Below are positions 56,001 through 64,000 of a stretch of 64,000 bases of DNA, one piece after another; within the stretch, counting starts at the first letter, position 1, and every line of letters starts with the position of its first letter. Source of the stretch: Candidatus Rhodobacter oscarellae (GTDB lineage: Bacteria > Pseudomonadota > Alphaproteobacteria > Rhodobacterales > Rhodobacteraceae); assembly GCF_001078595.1 (NCBI RefSeq), contig NZ_LFTY01000002.1, positions 2,909,773-2,973,772 of the forward strand. The letters run 5' to 3'. Under the pieces are notes generated by a model, which worked only from the letters and a program-made list of their open reading frames with translations, did no database searches and was not told the origin of the DNA. Position numbers and translations under genes: made by a program.

Positions 56001-57047
56001 GTGACCAGTGATGCCTCTGCCAATCTCAACCGCCCGCTGACGCTGCGCGACGTCTCAGAGGCCTCTGGCGTTTCCGAGATGACCGTAAGCCGGGTGCTGC
56101 GCAACCGCGGCGACGTCAGCGAGAAGACCCGCGACAAGGTGCTGGAGGCGGCCAAGACGCTGGGCTACGTGCCCAACAAGATCGCCGGCGCCCTGGCCTC
56201 GCAGCGGGTGAACCTGGTGGCGGTGATCGTGCCCAGCCTGGGCAACCTGGTCTTCCCCGAGGTCCTCTCTGGCATCACCGAGGTCCTGGACGAGACCGAG
56301 CTGCAGCCCGTCTATGGCGTGACGAATTACGAGCCCGAGCGCGAGGAGAAGGTCCTTTATGACATGCTGTCCTGGCGCCCCGCCGGGCTGATCCTCGCCG
56401 GGCTGGAGCATACCGACGCCAGCCGCGCCATGCTGCGCAGCGCCGGGATCCCCATCGTCGAGATCATGGACAGCGACGGCACGCCGGTGGACGCCATGGT
56501 GGGCATCTCGCACCGCCGTGCCGGGCGGCACATGGCGCAGGCCATCGTCGAGGCCGGGTACCGCAAGATCGGCTTCCTGGGCACCAAGATGCCCCTGGAC
56601 CACCGCGCGCGCAAACGCTTTGAGGGCTTCACCGAGGCCCTGGCCAAGGAGGGGCTGGAGGTCGCCGACCAGGAGTTCTACGAGGGCGGGTCGTCGATCA
56701 TGAAGGGCCGCGAGATGACGCAGGCGCTGCTTACGCGCTCGCCGGACCTGGATTTCCTGTACTACTCCAACGACATGGTCGGCGCGGGCGGGCTGCTTTA
56801 CTGCCTGGATCAGGACATCGACGTGCCCGGTCAGATTGGCCTGGCCGGGTTCAACGGGCTGCGCCTGCTGGAGGGCCTGCCCAAGACCCTGGCCACCATG
56901 GACGCCTGCCGCGCCGATATCGGGCGCGAGGCGGCGCAGATCATCGCCCGCCACGCCGGGCATCCCAGCGCCGAGGCCGAGCGCCACGTGCTGAAACCGA
57001 CCCTGGCGCTGGGCGACACGCTAAAGCGCGGACCAAGGCGGCGGTAG
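56001..57047 (+). CDS. LacI-family transcriptional regulator
   Basis: A 348-residue regulator with an N-terminal LacI helix-turn-helix (LTLRDVSEASGVSEMTVSRVLRNRGDVSEK, here given by its core SGVSEMTVSRVLRN) and hinge helix KIAGALASQR. The periplasmic-binding-type sugar domain resembles the gluconate-type GntR/IdnR branch. GTG start at 56001. It is divergent from the urease cluster, but LacI proteins seldom control urease; its target may be elsewhere, or it may regulate itself. Inducer unknown. Confidence 0.88.
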   Translation: MTSDASANLNRPLTLRDVSEASGVSEMTVSRVLRNRGDVSEKTRDKVLEAAKTLGYVPNKIAGALASQRVNLVAVIVPSLGNLVFPEVLSGITEVLDETELQPVYGVTNYEPEREEKVLYDMLSWRPAGLILAGLEHTDASRAMLRSAGIPIVEIMDSDGTPVDAMVGISHRRAGRHMAQAIVEAGYRKIGFLGTKMPLDHRARKRFEGFTEALAKEGLEVADQEFYEGGSSIMKGREMTQALLTRSPDLDFLYYSNDMVGAGGLLYCLDQDIDVPGQIGLAGFNGLRLLEGLPKTLATMDACRADIGREAAQIIARHAGHPSAEAERHVLKPTLALGDTLKRGPRRR

Positions 57048-57092
57048 ACAAGCCCGCAGGGTTTGGATACGCAGCCCCCGGTGTGAGGGCCC

Positions 57093-57821
57093 ATGACCGA
57101 CGTTTCCATTGTCATCCCAATGAAGAACGAGGCCGACAATATCGGCCCGCTTCTGGCAGAGGTCGCCGCGGCCTGCGCCGGGCTGGACGCCTATGAGATC
57201 ATCGTGGTCGATGACGGCTCTACCGATGACACCGCGGCGCGCGGTTTCGCGCTGATGTCCGAGCATCCCGCACTGCGCGTCATCCGCCACGGCCAGTCCG
57301 GCGGGCAGAGCGCCGCGGTCCATAGCGGCGTGCGCGCCGCCAACGCCGAAATCATCTGTACCCTGGACGGCGACGGGCAGAACCCGCCCGCCGAGCTGCC
57401 CAAGCTCTTTGGGCCCTTGCTGGCCGACAAAGCCGGGCAGCTTGGGCTGGTCGCCGGGCAGCGCGTGGCGCGGCAGGACACCCTGTCAAAGCGCCTGGCC
57501 TCGCGCGTCGCCAACGGGCTGCGCGGCTGGCTGTTACAGGACGGCACCCGCGACACCGGGTGCGGCCTAAAGGGCTTCCGGCGCGAGGGCTTCCTGGACC
57601 TGCCCTATTTCGATCACATGCACCGCTATCTCCCCGCCCTGTTCAAGCGCGACGGCTGGGAGATCGCCCTGGTCGATGTCAGCCACCGTGAGCGCCAGGC
57701 CGGGCGGTCGAACTACTCTAACCTCCAGCGCGCCCTGGTTGGCCTTTACGACCTCATAGGCGTGGCCTGGCTGATCCGGCGCCGCAAGAAGGCCCGCCCC
57801 TTGGACCCCGAGGAGCTGTAG
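57093..57821 (+). CDS. Family 2 glycosyltransferase (dolichyl-phosphate-mannose-synthase type)
   Basis: A 242-residue GT-A enzyme, starting VSIVIPMKNEADNI, with EIIVVDDGSTDDTA and the metal-binding LDGDGQNPP. Such enzymes charge a polyprenyl phosphate with a sugar. It runs into a small LpxB-N-like gene and a GT39 transferase, as in lipid A or envelope glycan modification sets (compare ArnC-ArnT). The sugar is unknown. Confidence 0.88.
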   Translation: MTDVSIVIPMKNEADNIGPLLAEVAAACAGLDAYEIIVVDDGSTDDTAARGFALMSEHPALRVIRHGQSGGQSAAVHSGVRAANAEIICTLDGDGQNPPAELPKLFGPLLADKAGQLGLVAGQRVARQDTLSKRLASRVANGLRGWLLQDGTRDTGCGLKGFRREGFLDLPYFDHMHRYLPALFKRDGWEIALVDVSHRERQAGRSNYSNLQRALVGLYDLIGVAWLIRRRKKARPLDPEEL

Positions 57822-58127
57822 GTGCAGGAGCTCTTATTCTCTGTGCTGCTGGTCGAGAGCGGGACCGAAGCGGCCTGGGTCCTTTTCGGCCTCACCGCGC
57901 AGTTGCTTTTCGCCGGGCGGATGCTGGTGCAATGGTTCGCCAGCGAGCGCGAGAAGAAATCCGTGGTGCCGGTGGCCTTCTGGTGGCTGTCGATTGTGGG
58001 CGGGCTGATGCTGTTCGCCTATGGGATCTGGCGGCAGGATCTGGTGATCATCCTCGGCCAGTCGCTGGGCGTGGTGGTCTATGCGCGCAACCTTTGGTTC
58101 ATCTATGGCGCGCAGCGTGACGGATAG
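57822..58127 (+). CDS. Lipid-A-disaccharide-synthase N-terminal-domain-like membrane protein
   Basis: A 101-residue protein with about three helices: AWVLFGLTAQLLFAGRMLVQW, FWWLSIVGGLMLFAYGI and a final one ending in ARNLWFIYG. It matches the LAB_N (lipid A biosynthesis N-terminal) domain. GTG start immediately after the GT2 stop. It is commonly placed between GT2 and GT39 genes and is thought to help move or present the lipid-linked sugar. The role is inferred from context. Confidence 0.85.
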   Translation: MQELLFSVLLVESGTEAAWVLFGLTAQLLFAGRMLVQWFASEREKKSVVPVAFWWLSIVGGLMLFAYGIWRQDLVIILGQSLGVVVYARNLWFIYGAQRDG

Positions 58128-59541
58128 GTCCTGGCTGGCGCCCGCTTTGCTGGGCGTGGGGCTGGTGACGCTGGCCCGCGTGGTCCTGCTGGCGCTCAAC
58201 CGCACGGATCTCTTCGTCGACGAGGCGCAATACTGGCTCTGGGGGCAAGAGCTGGCCTTTGGTTACTACTCCAAGCCGCCGATGATCGGCTGGGTGATCC
58301 GGGCCTTCACCGAGCTGGGCGGCTCGGACGCGCAGTTCTGGGTGCGCCTGCCGGGGCCGCTGTTCCATGGCGCGACGGCGCTGATCCTGGGCGCGGTGGC
58401 GGCGCGTCTGTTTGGGCGGACGGCGGCCATCCTGACCGCGATGGCCTATGTGACGCTGCCGATGGTCGCGGTGGGCAGCCTGTTGATCTCGACCGACACG
58501 ATCATGTTCCCCTTCCTGGCCCTGGCCCTGCTGGGCTACCTGCGCGTGCTGGAGGGCGACGGCGCGCGCGCCGCGATCCTCACCGGGGCGGCGTTGGGGC
58601 TGGCCTTTCTGTCGAAATATGCCGCGATCTATTACGTGCTTTGCGCGGTGCTGGCCCTGGTGGTGCCCAGCGCGCGGCCCTCCTGGCGGGGGGCGGCGAC
58701 CATCCTGGTCGCGTTCCTGGTGACCGCTTCGCCGAACCTGATCTGGAACATCGCCAACGGGCTGACCACGGTGCAGCACACGCTGGACAACGCCGATTGG
58801 GTGCGCGACCCCTCGGCCCGGGCGGGGCTGAACCCGGGCGGGCTGGCCGAGTTCTTCTTTGCGCAATTCGCGGTCTTCGGCCCGGTGCTGTTCGGGGCGC
58901 TGCTATGGGCCGCGCTGCGCTGGTCGCGGCTGTCGCCGCCGCTGCGGATGCTGCTGCTTTTCGCGCTGCCCATCGTGGCCATCGTTTGCGTGCAGGCCTT
59001 GCTGAGCCGCGCCTATGCGAACTGGGCGGCGGCGGCGTATCTGGCCGGGCTCTTGGTGGTGATCCCGCGGCTGACGCGGCCCTGGCTGATCGCCAGCTTC
59101 GCCGTGAACGGGTTCCTGTGCCTGTTATTCCCCTTGGCGACCACGGCGCCGGAGTTTCTGGCGCGCGACGGGCAACCCTTGCTGAACCGCTATCTGGGGC
59201 GTCACGCGCTGAGCCAACAGATCCTGCAGGCCGCGGAGGATGCCGGGCTGGACCGGGTCGTGGCGGGGGATCGAGACCTTCTGGCCGATCTCTTCTACAC
59301 CGGCCGGGACCACCCCGCGCAGGTCTTTGCCATGCCCGTCGCGGGACGCCCGCCGCATCATTACGCGCAGAGATTTGCGTTTGAGGGTCAGGACGGCGAG
59401 GTTCTGTTGGTGCTGCACTCGGCACAGGCGCCGCCTTGCGCCGCATCCGTCCAGATCGCCGAGGTCGCGCCAACGACCGGCGCCTATCGCGGCCACCCGT
59501 TCAGCTTTTACCGCACGCCCGCGGAGTGCATCCGGCCTTAG
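58105..59541 (+). CDS. Family 39 glycosyltransferase (ArnT/PMT-like)
   Basis: A 478-residue membrane enzyme with about ten to twelve helices that moves a sugar from a polyprenyl phosphate to an envelope acceptor on the periplasmic side. The first loop LNRTDLFVDEAQYWLWGQEL carries the conserved acidic pair (VDEAQY). The KPPMIGW segment is typical. The ATG at 58105 overlaps the previous gene by 23 bases. The C-terminal domain is soluble. Acceptor unknown; lipid A is plausible. Confidence 0.87.
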   Translation: MARSVTDRSWLAPALLGVGLVTLARVVLLALNRTDLFVDEAQYWLWGQELAFGYYSKPPMIGWVIRAFTELGGSDAQFWVRLPGPLFHGATALILGAVAARLFGRTAAILTAMAYVTLPMVAVGSLLISTDTIMFPFLALALLGYLRVLEGDGARAAILTGAALGLAFLSKYAAIYYVLCAVLALVVPSARPSWRGAATILVAFLVTASPNLIWNIANGLTTVQHTLDNADWVRDPSARAGLNPGGLAEFFFAQFAVFGPVLFGALLWAALRWSRLSPPLRMLLLFALPIVAIVCVQALLSRAYANWAAAAYLAGLLVVIPRLTRPWLIASFAVNGFLCLLFPLATTAPEFLARDGQPLLNRYLGRHALSQQILQAAEDAGLDRVVAGDRDLLADLFYTGRDHPAQVFAMPVAGRPPHHYAQRFAFEGQDGEVLLVLHSAQAPPCAASVQIAEVAPTTGAYRGHPFSFYRTPAECIRP

Positions 59542-59766
59542 CCCCGCAGCCAGAGGACGCGCGCCTTGCGGGCGACGGTCTTGTTTTAAGGCCGCGCTTG
59601 CGGTATCCGGGCCGGGCTGGGCCGGTGCCCGGCGATGGAGATTTTATGTCAGAGATTGTGGCACGCCACTGAGGCCCATTGTGATTGGGCCGACCTAACC
59701 CACCAGACCGACCGCGCGTGACGCCGGACGGACTGTTGCGTTGACGTAGATATCTCGGAAAACCCA

Positions 59767-60024
59767 ATGAACATCTCTAAACGGGAGCAGCGCGTGTTGC
59801 ACGCGTTGGCGCAGGGCGGCGCGATTCACTTTGAGCGCACGCCCAATGGCAAAATACGTGCCGTGCAATGCTTCACCCGCGAAGGCTACGTGCTGCTGGA
59901 CTGCACGTTGGACGTCTTCACCCGGCTCAAGAAGCGCCGGTTCATCCACTCTAAGAACGGACGCCCCTACCGCGCCACGCGGTTGGGCGTGACCTGCGTC
60001 CGTGCGCAACTCGACAACAGGTAA
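59767..60024 (+). CDS. YjhX-family (UPF0386) protein
   Basis: An 85-residue protein, beginning [18 protein letters not shown], with [20 protein letters not shown] and the conserved ending VRAQLDNR, which is diagnostic of the UPF0386/YjhX family. In E. coli, YjhX is reported as a toxin paired with the acetyltransferase YjhQ. No such partner adjoins it here, so it may be an orphan with a regulatory DNA-binding role. A weak GGAAAA stands before the ATG. Confidence 0.85.
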   Translation: MNISKREQRVLHALAQGGAIHFERTPNGKIRAVQCFTREGYVLLDCTLDVFTRLKKRRFIHSKNGRPYRATRLGVTCVRAQLDNR

Positions 60025-60142
60025 GGAATTGAAATGAGCTATGAAACGCATGAGACCCGGGCCACAGAGCAGAGCGGGCAGCGCCCCGGTGGCAGGGCCG
60101 TCTATCGCAAGCGGATTAGGTAAACGCCGCGCGCCGCGAAGA

Positions 60143-60169
60143 GTAGGATGGGTTTTAAACCCATCCTAC
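60143..60169. repeat. 27-nt palindrome family, perfect copy 3
   Basis: GTAGGATGGGTTT, centre T, AAACCCATCCTAC, in the gap between the convergent YjhX-family and CDGSH genes, 16 bases from the CDGSH stop. It could serve as a bidirectional transcript end, but there is no T-run. Confidence 0.85.
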
Positions 60170-60185
60170 GCTGAATTCGAGCGCG

Positions 60186-60800
60186 TCAGCTGTCCTTCCA
60201 GCCCTGGTTGTAATGCGTGCCGTCGCAATAGGGCTTGTTGCCAGACAGGCCGCAGCGGCACAGAACCTTCTTGTCCGCCGTGGCGCCCTCGCCCGCCGGA
60301 TCGACATCTACGTCGACGCCCAGCGCCCAGTAGGGGCCGTTCTTTTCCACCGTGATCTCGGCCCGGTCCCCGGGCATCAGATGGCCGTCCTCTTTGAGGC
60401 TCAGCGCGCCGGAGGGGCAAGAGCGCACGATCTCGCGGACCTTGTCGGCGGGCGCGCCGTTGGGATTGCACCAGGGCTTGGACTGCGGATCGAACACGTC
60501 GGGCAATTGCGTGGCGCAATGCGCGGCGTGCGAGCAGACCCGCGGATTATACATCACCGTGACGTCATCGCCCTGATAGGACAGGAGAATGTCCTTGCCC
60601 GAGGCCTCGCCGCCGCGGCTCTCGAAGCCGATCTCGCTATGCGAGCCGTCGCAGAACGGCTTGTTCTTGGACGCACCGCAGCGGCATAGCGCCATGACGG
60701 GTTTGACCTCTACCGCGTTGCCCGCGGCATCGGTCATCGAGGTCAGCCCCTTGATCACAAGGGGGCCGTTTTCGCGCTCTTCAATCACTGGCTTGGACAT
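60186..60800 (-). CDS. Double-CDGSH iron-sulfur protein with central ferredoxin-like domain
   Basis: A 204-residue protein with two CDGSH cluster motifs, CRCGASKNKPFCDGSH near the N-terminus and CRCGLSGNKPYCDGTH near the C-terminus. Each uses three Cys and one His for a redox-active [2Fe-2S] cluster. Between them is a Fer4_19-type (divergent 4Fe-4S mono-cluster) domain (VCSHAAHCATQLPDVFD, later RSCPSGALSL). The three-domain order suggests electron storage or transfer. No signal peptide. Monocistronic between a palindrome and a terminator. Physiological partner unknown. Confidence 0.9.
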   Translation of the reverse strand: MSKPVIEERENGPLVIKGLTSMTDAAGNAVEVKPVMALCRCGASKNKPFCDGSHSEIGFESRGGEASGKDILLSYQGDDVTVMYNPRVCSHAAHCATQLPDVFDPQSKPWCNPNGAPADKVREIVRSCPSGALSLKEDGHLMPGDRAEITVEKNGPYWALGVDVDVDPAGEGATADKKVLCRCGLSGNKPYCDGTHYNQGWKDS

Positions 60801-60910
60801 ATCATGTCTCCTCGCTGGCTATGGAGACGATCTTAGCGCGCGGGGCGCGTCAGGCCAGGGTTTTGACAGTGTATGGGCGCTCAGACCCTGTGCACGAAGC
60901 CCCGGCCCAA

Positions 60911-60950
60911 TGAAAAACGCCCCGGGTGATCCCGGGGCGCCTTTGTTTTC
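60911..60950 (-). terminator. Terminator of the peptide-type ABC binding-protein gene
   Basis: CGCCCCGGG, loop TGAT, CCCGGGGCG (60918-60939) with a run of T residues on the minus-strand side (AAAAA at 60913-60917). It lies 23 bases after the binding-protein stop. T-rich DNA also follows on the plus side. Confidence 0.85.
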
Positions 60951-60972
60951 GGTAGGTCCGTAGACGGGTCGC

Positions 60973-62517
60973 TTACGCGAACCACCAACGCTCGGAGATG
61001 CGCGAGCCGTCCATCTGCCACAGGTTGCCGATGGTGCCCGAGTTGGCCAGCTTGGTGGAATGCGCGTCCACGTAGTTGGCGTACATCGGAACGATCGTGC
61101 CACCCTCTGCCGACATAAGCGCCTGCATCTCGTGGTAGATCTCGCGACGCTTGTCGGTGTCCAGCTCGGCGCGGCCGGTGATCAGCAGCTCCTGGAAGCG
61201 CGCGTTCTCCCAATGGGAGTCGTTCCACGGCACACCGGATTCATACGCGGTCGAGAACATCCAGTCCTCGGTGGCGCGGCCAGACCAGTAGCAGGCGCAC
61301 CACGGCTTCTTGAGCCAGACGTTGGACCAGTAGCCGTCATCGGGCTCTTGCGTCACGTTGATGTTGATGCCCGCCGCCGAGGCCGAGGCCTGGTAGAGCT
61401 GTGCCGCGTCGACAGCACCCGGGAAGGCCGCGTTGGCCGCCGAGAGATCGACGTTGATCGAATCCATCCCGGCCTCTTTGAGGTAGAACGACGCCTTGTC
61501 CGGATCGTATTCCAGCTGCTCCAGCTCGGAGTGGTAGAACTGGTTCGCGGGCCCGATCGGGTGGTCGTTGCCGATCGCGCCGTGGCCCAGCAGGATCTTG
61601 TCGACCATTTCCTGACGGTTGATGCCGTACTTGAGCGCCTTGCGGACGTTCACGTTGGAATACGGATCGGTGTTGGTCAGCATCGGGAAGGTGAAGTGCT
61701 GGTTGCCCGTCACTTCGAAGATCTCCACGCCCGGGTTCGCCTTCAGCAGCGCCTCGGTCTTGAAGTCCACGCGGTTCACGGCGTCGACCTGGCCGGTCAT
61801 CAGCGCGTTCATACGCGCGGAAGAATCATTGATCGCGATCTGCTCGATGCTGTCGAACCAGCCCGCCTTGCCGTCCTTGTAGTGGCCGTCCACGCGGCTC
61901 ACCACGGCGCGCACGCCGGGGTCAAAGCTCTCGACCTTGTACATGCCGGTGCCGATGCCCTTGGCGATGGCCTCTTCGATCTGGCCGGCCGGGAACATCA
62001 GGATGTGGTAGTCGGACAGCAGGTACGGGAAGTCCGCGTTGCCGGCCGCCAGGGTGAACTGCACCTGGTGCTCGCCCAGTTTCTTCATCTCGGTGATCGA
62101 GGCGACGATCGGCTTGGCGGCGGATTTGGCGCCCTCGGCCGTGTGCATCTGCAGCGACTCGATCACGTCATCGGCGCCAAAGGGCTTGCCGTTGTGGAAG
62201 GTCACGCCCTTGCGCAGGTTGAAGGTCCAGGTAATGGCGTCCGGAGAGGCCTCCCAGCTTTCGGCCAGCTCGCCGACCAGCTCGCCCGCGGCGTTCACCT
62301 CGGTCAGGCAGTCAAACACCGTGCCGTGGCCCAGCATGATCATGTAGCTGTCGGAATGGGTCCGACCATCCCAGCTATCGGACGTGTTCGCGCCGGCGAT
62401 GCCAAGGCGCAGTGTGCCGCCGCGCTTGGCCATGGCCGCCGCGGGAACACCAGTTGCGGCCAGAACACCGGCAGCGGCGCCGGTCTTCAGAAGTCCGCGT
62501 CGTGTAAATCTTGACAT
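60973..62517 (-). CDS. Peptide/nickel-type ABC binding protein (family 5)
   Basis: A 514-residue periplasmic protein of the DppA/OppA group with a twin-arginine signal (MSRFTRRGLLKTGAAAGVLA). Typical segments are TFNLRKGVTFHNGKPFGADD, VRKALKYGINRQEMVDKILL and a C-terminal YHEMQALMSAEGGTIVPMY. It binds oligopeptides, opines or similar solutes; the ligand is not shown. It follows the fused ATPase gene in the same direction, so permease genes probably lie upstream, beyond the window. Confidence 0.9.
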   Translation of the reverse strand: MSRFTRRGLLKTGAAAGVLAATGVPAAAMAKRGGTLRLGIAGANTSDSWDGRTHSDSYMIMLGHGTVFDCLTEVNAAGELVGELAESWEASPDAITWTFNLRKGVTFHNGKPFGADDVIESLQMHTAEGAKSAAKPIVASITEMKKLGEHQVQFTLAAGNADFPYLLSDYHILMFPAGQIEEAIAKGIGTGMYKVESFDPGVRAVVSRVDGHYKDGKAGWFDSIEQIAINDSSARMNALMTGQVDAVNRVDFKTEALLKANPGVEIFEVTGNQHFTFPMLTNTDPYSNVNVRKALKYGINRQEMVDKILLGHGAIGNDHPIGPANQFYHSELEQLEYDPDKASFYLKEAGMDSINVDLSAANAAFPGAVDAAQLYQASASAAGININVTQEPDDGYWSNVWLKKPWCACYWSGRATEDWMFSTAYESGVPWNDSHWENARFQELLITGRAELDTDKRREIYHEMQALMSAEGGTIVPMYANYVDAHSTKLANSGTIGNLWQMDGSRISERWWFA

Positions 62518-62593
62518 GTCTTACCTCCCAGTAAGTTCTTTGTTTGCGGCAGGCCAAGCCCGCCAAGTGGTGATCAATGTTATTGCGATTCGC

Positions 62594-64000
62594 TTACATT
62601 TTATCAACAGCCGCGTCGCCGATGTTCTCGACTCCGCGCTCAGATAGCAGATTTGTGAGCCAATCTGGGTCCATTTCGGGCACCGAGCTAAGCAATAGGT
62701 CGGTATAGGCATGGTGCGGCGGCTGGAACATTTCCTCTTTCGGGCCGGCCTCGACGACGCGCCCGTCCTTCATCACCACCACCTCGTCGGCGATGGATTT
62801 CACCGTGGCCAGGTCGTGTGTGATGAACATATAGGCCAGGTCCAGCTCGTCCTGCAGCTTGGCCAGGAGCTTGAGAATGCCCTCGGCCACAAGCTGATCC
62901 AGCGCCGAGGTGACCTCGTCGCAGATGATGAATTGCGGCTCGGCGGCCAACGCGCGGGCGATGCCGACGCGCTGTTTCTGCCCGCCGGACAATTCGCTGG
63001 GCAGGCGGTCAATGAACTGATCTGGCTCTAGCTCGATCTCGTCCAGAAGCGCGCGCACCCGCTCGCGCTTTTTGGCGCCGGTGAGCCCCATGTAGAACTC
63101 CACCGGGCGGCCGATGATCTCGCCGATCTTCTTGCGCGGGTTCAGCGCGGTGTCGGCCATCTGGTAGATCATCTGCGCCTGGCGCAGCTGCATCTTGTTG
63201 CGCTTGCGGTAGTCCAGCGGCAGCGTCTCGCCGTTGAATTCGATATGCCCCTTCAGCGGCGGCAGCAGCCCGGTGATGCAGCGCGCGGTCGTGGACTTGC
63301 CCGAGCCGCTCTCGCCCACCACGGCCACGGTGCGGCCCGCATGGATGTCAAAGCTGACGTCATAGAGCACCGGCACCTTGCCATAGGCGGCGGTGACGTT
63401 CTTGACGCTGATGACCGGCGTGGCGTCAGTGGCGGCCACGGGCTTTTGGTCGCGCTGAAAGCTGCGCACCGCCCAAAGCGACTTGGTGTATTCCTCCTGC
63501 GGGTTCAACAGCATCGAGCGCGTGTCGCTCTCTTCCACCTCGTCGCCCTTCAGCAGGACCTTAATCCGGTCGGCCATCTGGGCCACCACGGCCAGGTCAT
63601 GGGTGATGTAGATCGCGGCGGTGTCGAACTGCTCGACGATGTCGCGGATCGAGGCCAGGACCTCGATCTGCGTGGTCACGTCCAGCGCGGTGGTCGGCTC
63701 GTCAAAGATGATCAGGTCGGGGCGGCAGGCCATGGCCATGGCCGTCATCGCACGCTGCAGCTGCCCGCCAGAGACCTGGTGCGGATAGCGGAACCCGATC
63801 TCGTCGGGGTTGGGCAGGCGCAGCCGGTCATAAAGCTCGATACCATCGGCCTGGCTGTCGCTGCGCGAGCTGACGCCGTGCTGCACCGGAGCCTCGGTGT
63901 GCTGGTCGATCAGCTTATGCGCGGGGTTAAAAGACGCCGCCGCGGACTGCGCCACATAGGCGATGCGCTTGCCCAAAAGCTCGCGCTTCACCGCGGCAGA
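62594..64000 (-). CDS. Fused double ABC ATPase of a peptide-type importer (runs off right edge)
   Basis: At least 468 residues with the N-terminus beyond the window; the Met near 63991 lies inside the first ABC domain and is not the start. The first domain retains signature VSGGQLQRAMTAMAMACRP and Walker B LIIFDEPTTALDVT but lacks its Walker A here. The second domain is complete, with GESGSGKST, ELSGGQKQRVGIARAL and FIICDEVTSALD. This DppD-DppF-like fusion would power the importer whose binding protein follows. A C-terminal stretch MDPDWLTNLLSERGVENIGD closes it. Confidence 0.92.
   Translation of the reverse strand, partial: SAAVKRELLGKRIAYVAQSAAASFNPAHKLIDQHTEAPVQHGVSSRSDSQADGIELYDRLRLPNPDEIGFRYPHQVSGGQLQRAMTAMAMACRPDLIIFDEPTTALDVTTQIEVLASIRDIVEQFDTAAIYITHDLAVVAQMADRIKVLLKGDEVEESDTRSMLLNPQEEYTKSLWAVRSFQRDQKPVAATDATPVISVKNVTAAYGKVPVLYDVSFDIHAGRTVAVVGESGSGKSTTARCITGLLPPLKGHIEFNGETLPLDYRKRNKMQLRQAQMIYQMADTALNPRKKIGEIIGRPVEFYMGLTGAKKRERVRALLDEIELEPDQFIDRLPSELSGGQKQRVGIARALAAEPQFIICDEVTSALDQLVAEGILKLLAKLQDELDLAYMFITHDLATVKSIADEVVVMKDGRVVEAGPKEEMFQPPHHAYTDLLLSSVPEMDPDWLTNLLSERGVENIGDAAVDKM

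Overview
The window reads as chromosomal DNA of a GC-rich alphaproteobacterium, most likely a Rhodobacteraceae (roseobacter-type) organism. The evidence is the density of ABC uptake systems, a complete nickel urease cluster, an isoquinoline-oxidoreductase-type molybdenum hydroxylase, a DUF6880 protein and compact operons with many ATGA and TGATG overlaps. This placement is inferred from gene content; no rRNA gene is present. The only RNA gene seen is a tRNA-Arg(CCU) at 34.4 kb. No integrase, transposase, CRISPR array or replication origin was found.

Layout, left to right. 0-0.4 kb: 3' end of argE. 0.7-5.1 kb: iorA-iorB, a dedicated dihaem cytochrome and a small membrane protein, divergent from a TetR regulator with a 33-bp palindrome between them. 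5.8-8.8 kb: a three-gene sugar ABC importer (FrcBCA-like). 8.9-10.1 kb: an SRPBCC protein and a TetR regulator behind a perfect palindrome. 10.2-13.7 kb: a DUF6880 gene and an IlvD/Edd sugar-acid dehydratase, each preceded by the same 44-bp repeat. 13.8-16.3 kb: a sulfotransferase-like protein and UDP-glucose dehydrogenase. 16.4-26.1 kb: one leftward operon of an Old Yellow Enzyme-type Fe-S flavoprotein, two paralogous membrane-anchored dihaem cytochromes, a small membrane protein, a 966-residue dihaem cytochrome and a GMC oxidoreductase. I consider this the best candidate for an undescribed redox pathway. 26.4-32.2 kb: a degenerate class-3 lipase and a complete branched-chain amino-acid-type ABC importer.

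32.2-34.5 kb: four abutting hairpins in two pairs, an MFS carrier, a metallophosphatase and the tRNA. 34.6-42.2 kb: a GntR/UTRA regulator, a sulfonate/nitrate-type ABC importer and a divergent operon of sulfatase, class II aldolase, PfkB kinase and SDR. It looks like an uptake-desulfation-oxidation-phosphorylation-cleavage route for an unidentified sulfate ester. 42.4-44.5 kb: a flavin monooxygenase and an orphan BrnA-like protein. 44.6-48.6 kb: an AT-richer stretch of poorly conserved small genes. 48.8-55.8 kb: ureD-A-B-C-E-F-G, interrupted by a pair of paralogous exported proteins and a small plus-strand gene. 56.0-59.5 kb: a LacI regulator and a lipid-glycosylation trio (GT2, LpxB-N-like, GT39). 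59.8-60.8 kb: a YjhX-family protein and a double-CDGSH Fe-S protein. 61-64 kb: a peptide-type ABC binding protein and the fused ATPase, which runs off the right edge.

Three dispersed repeat types stand out: a 27-nt palindrome in three intergenic places, a branched-stem element in two places, and the four-hairpin array.
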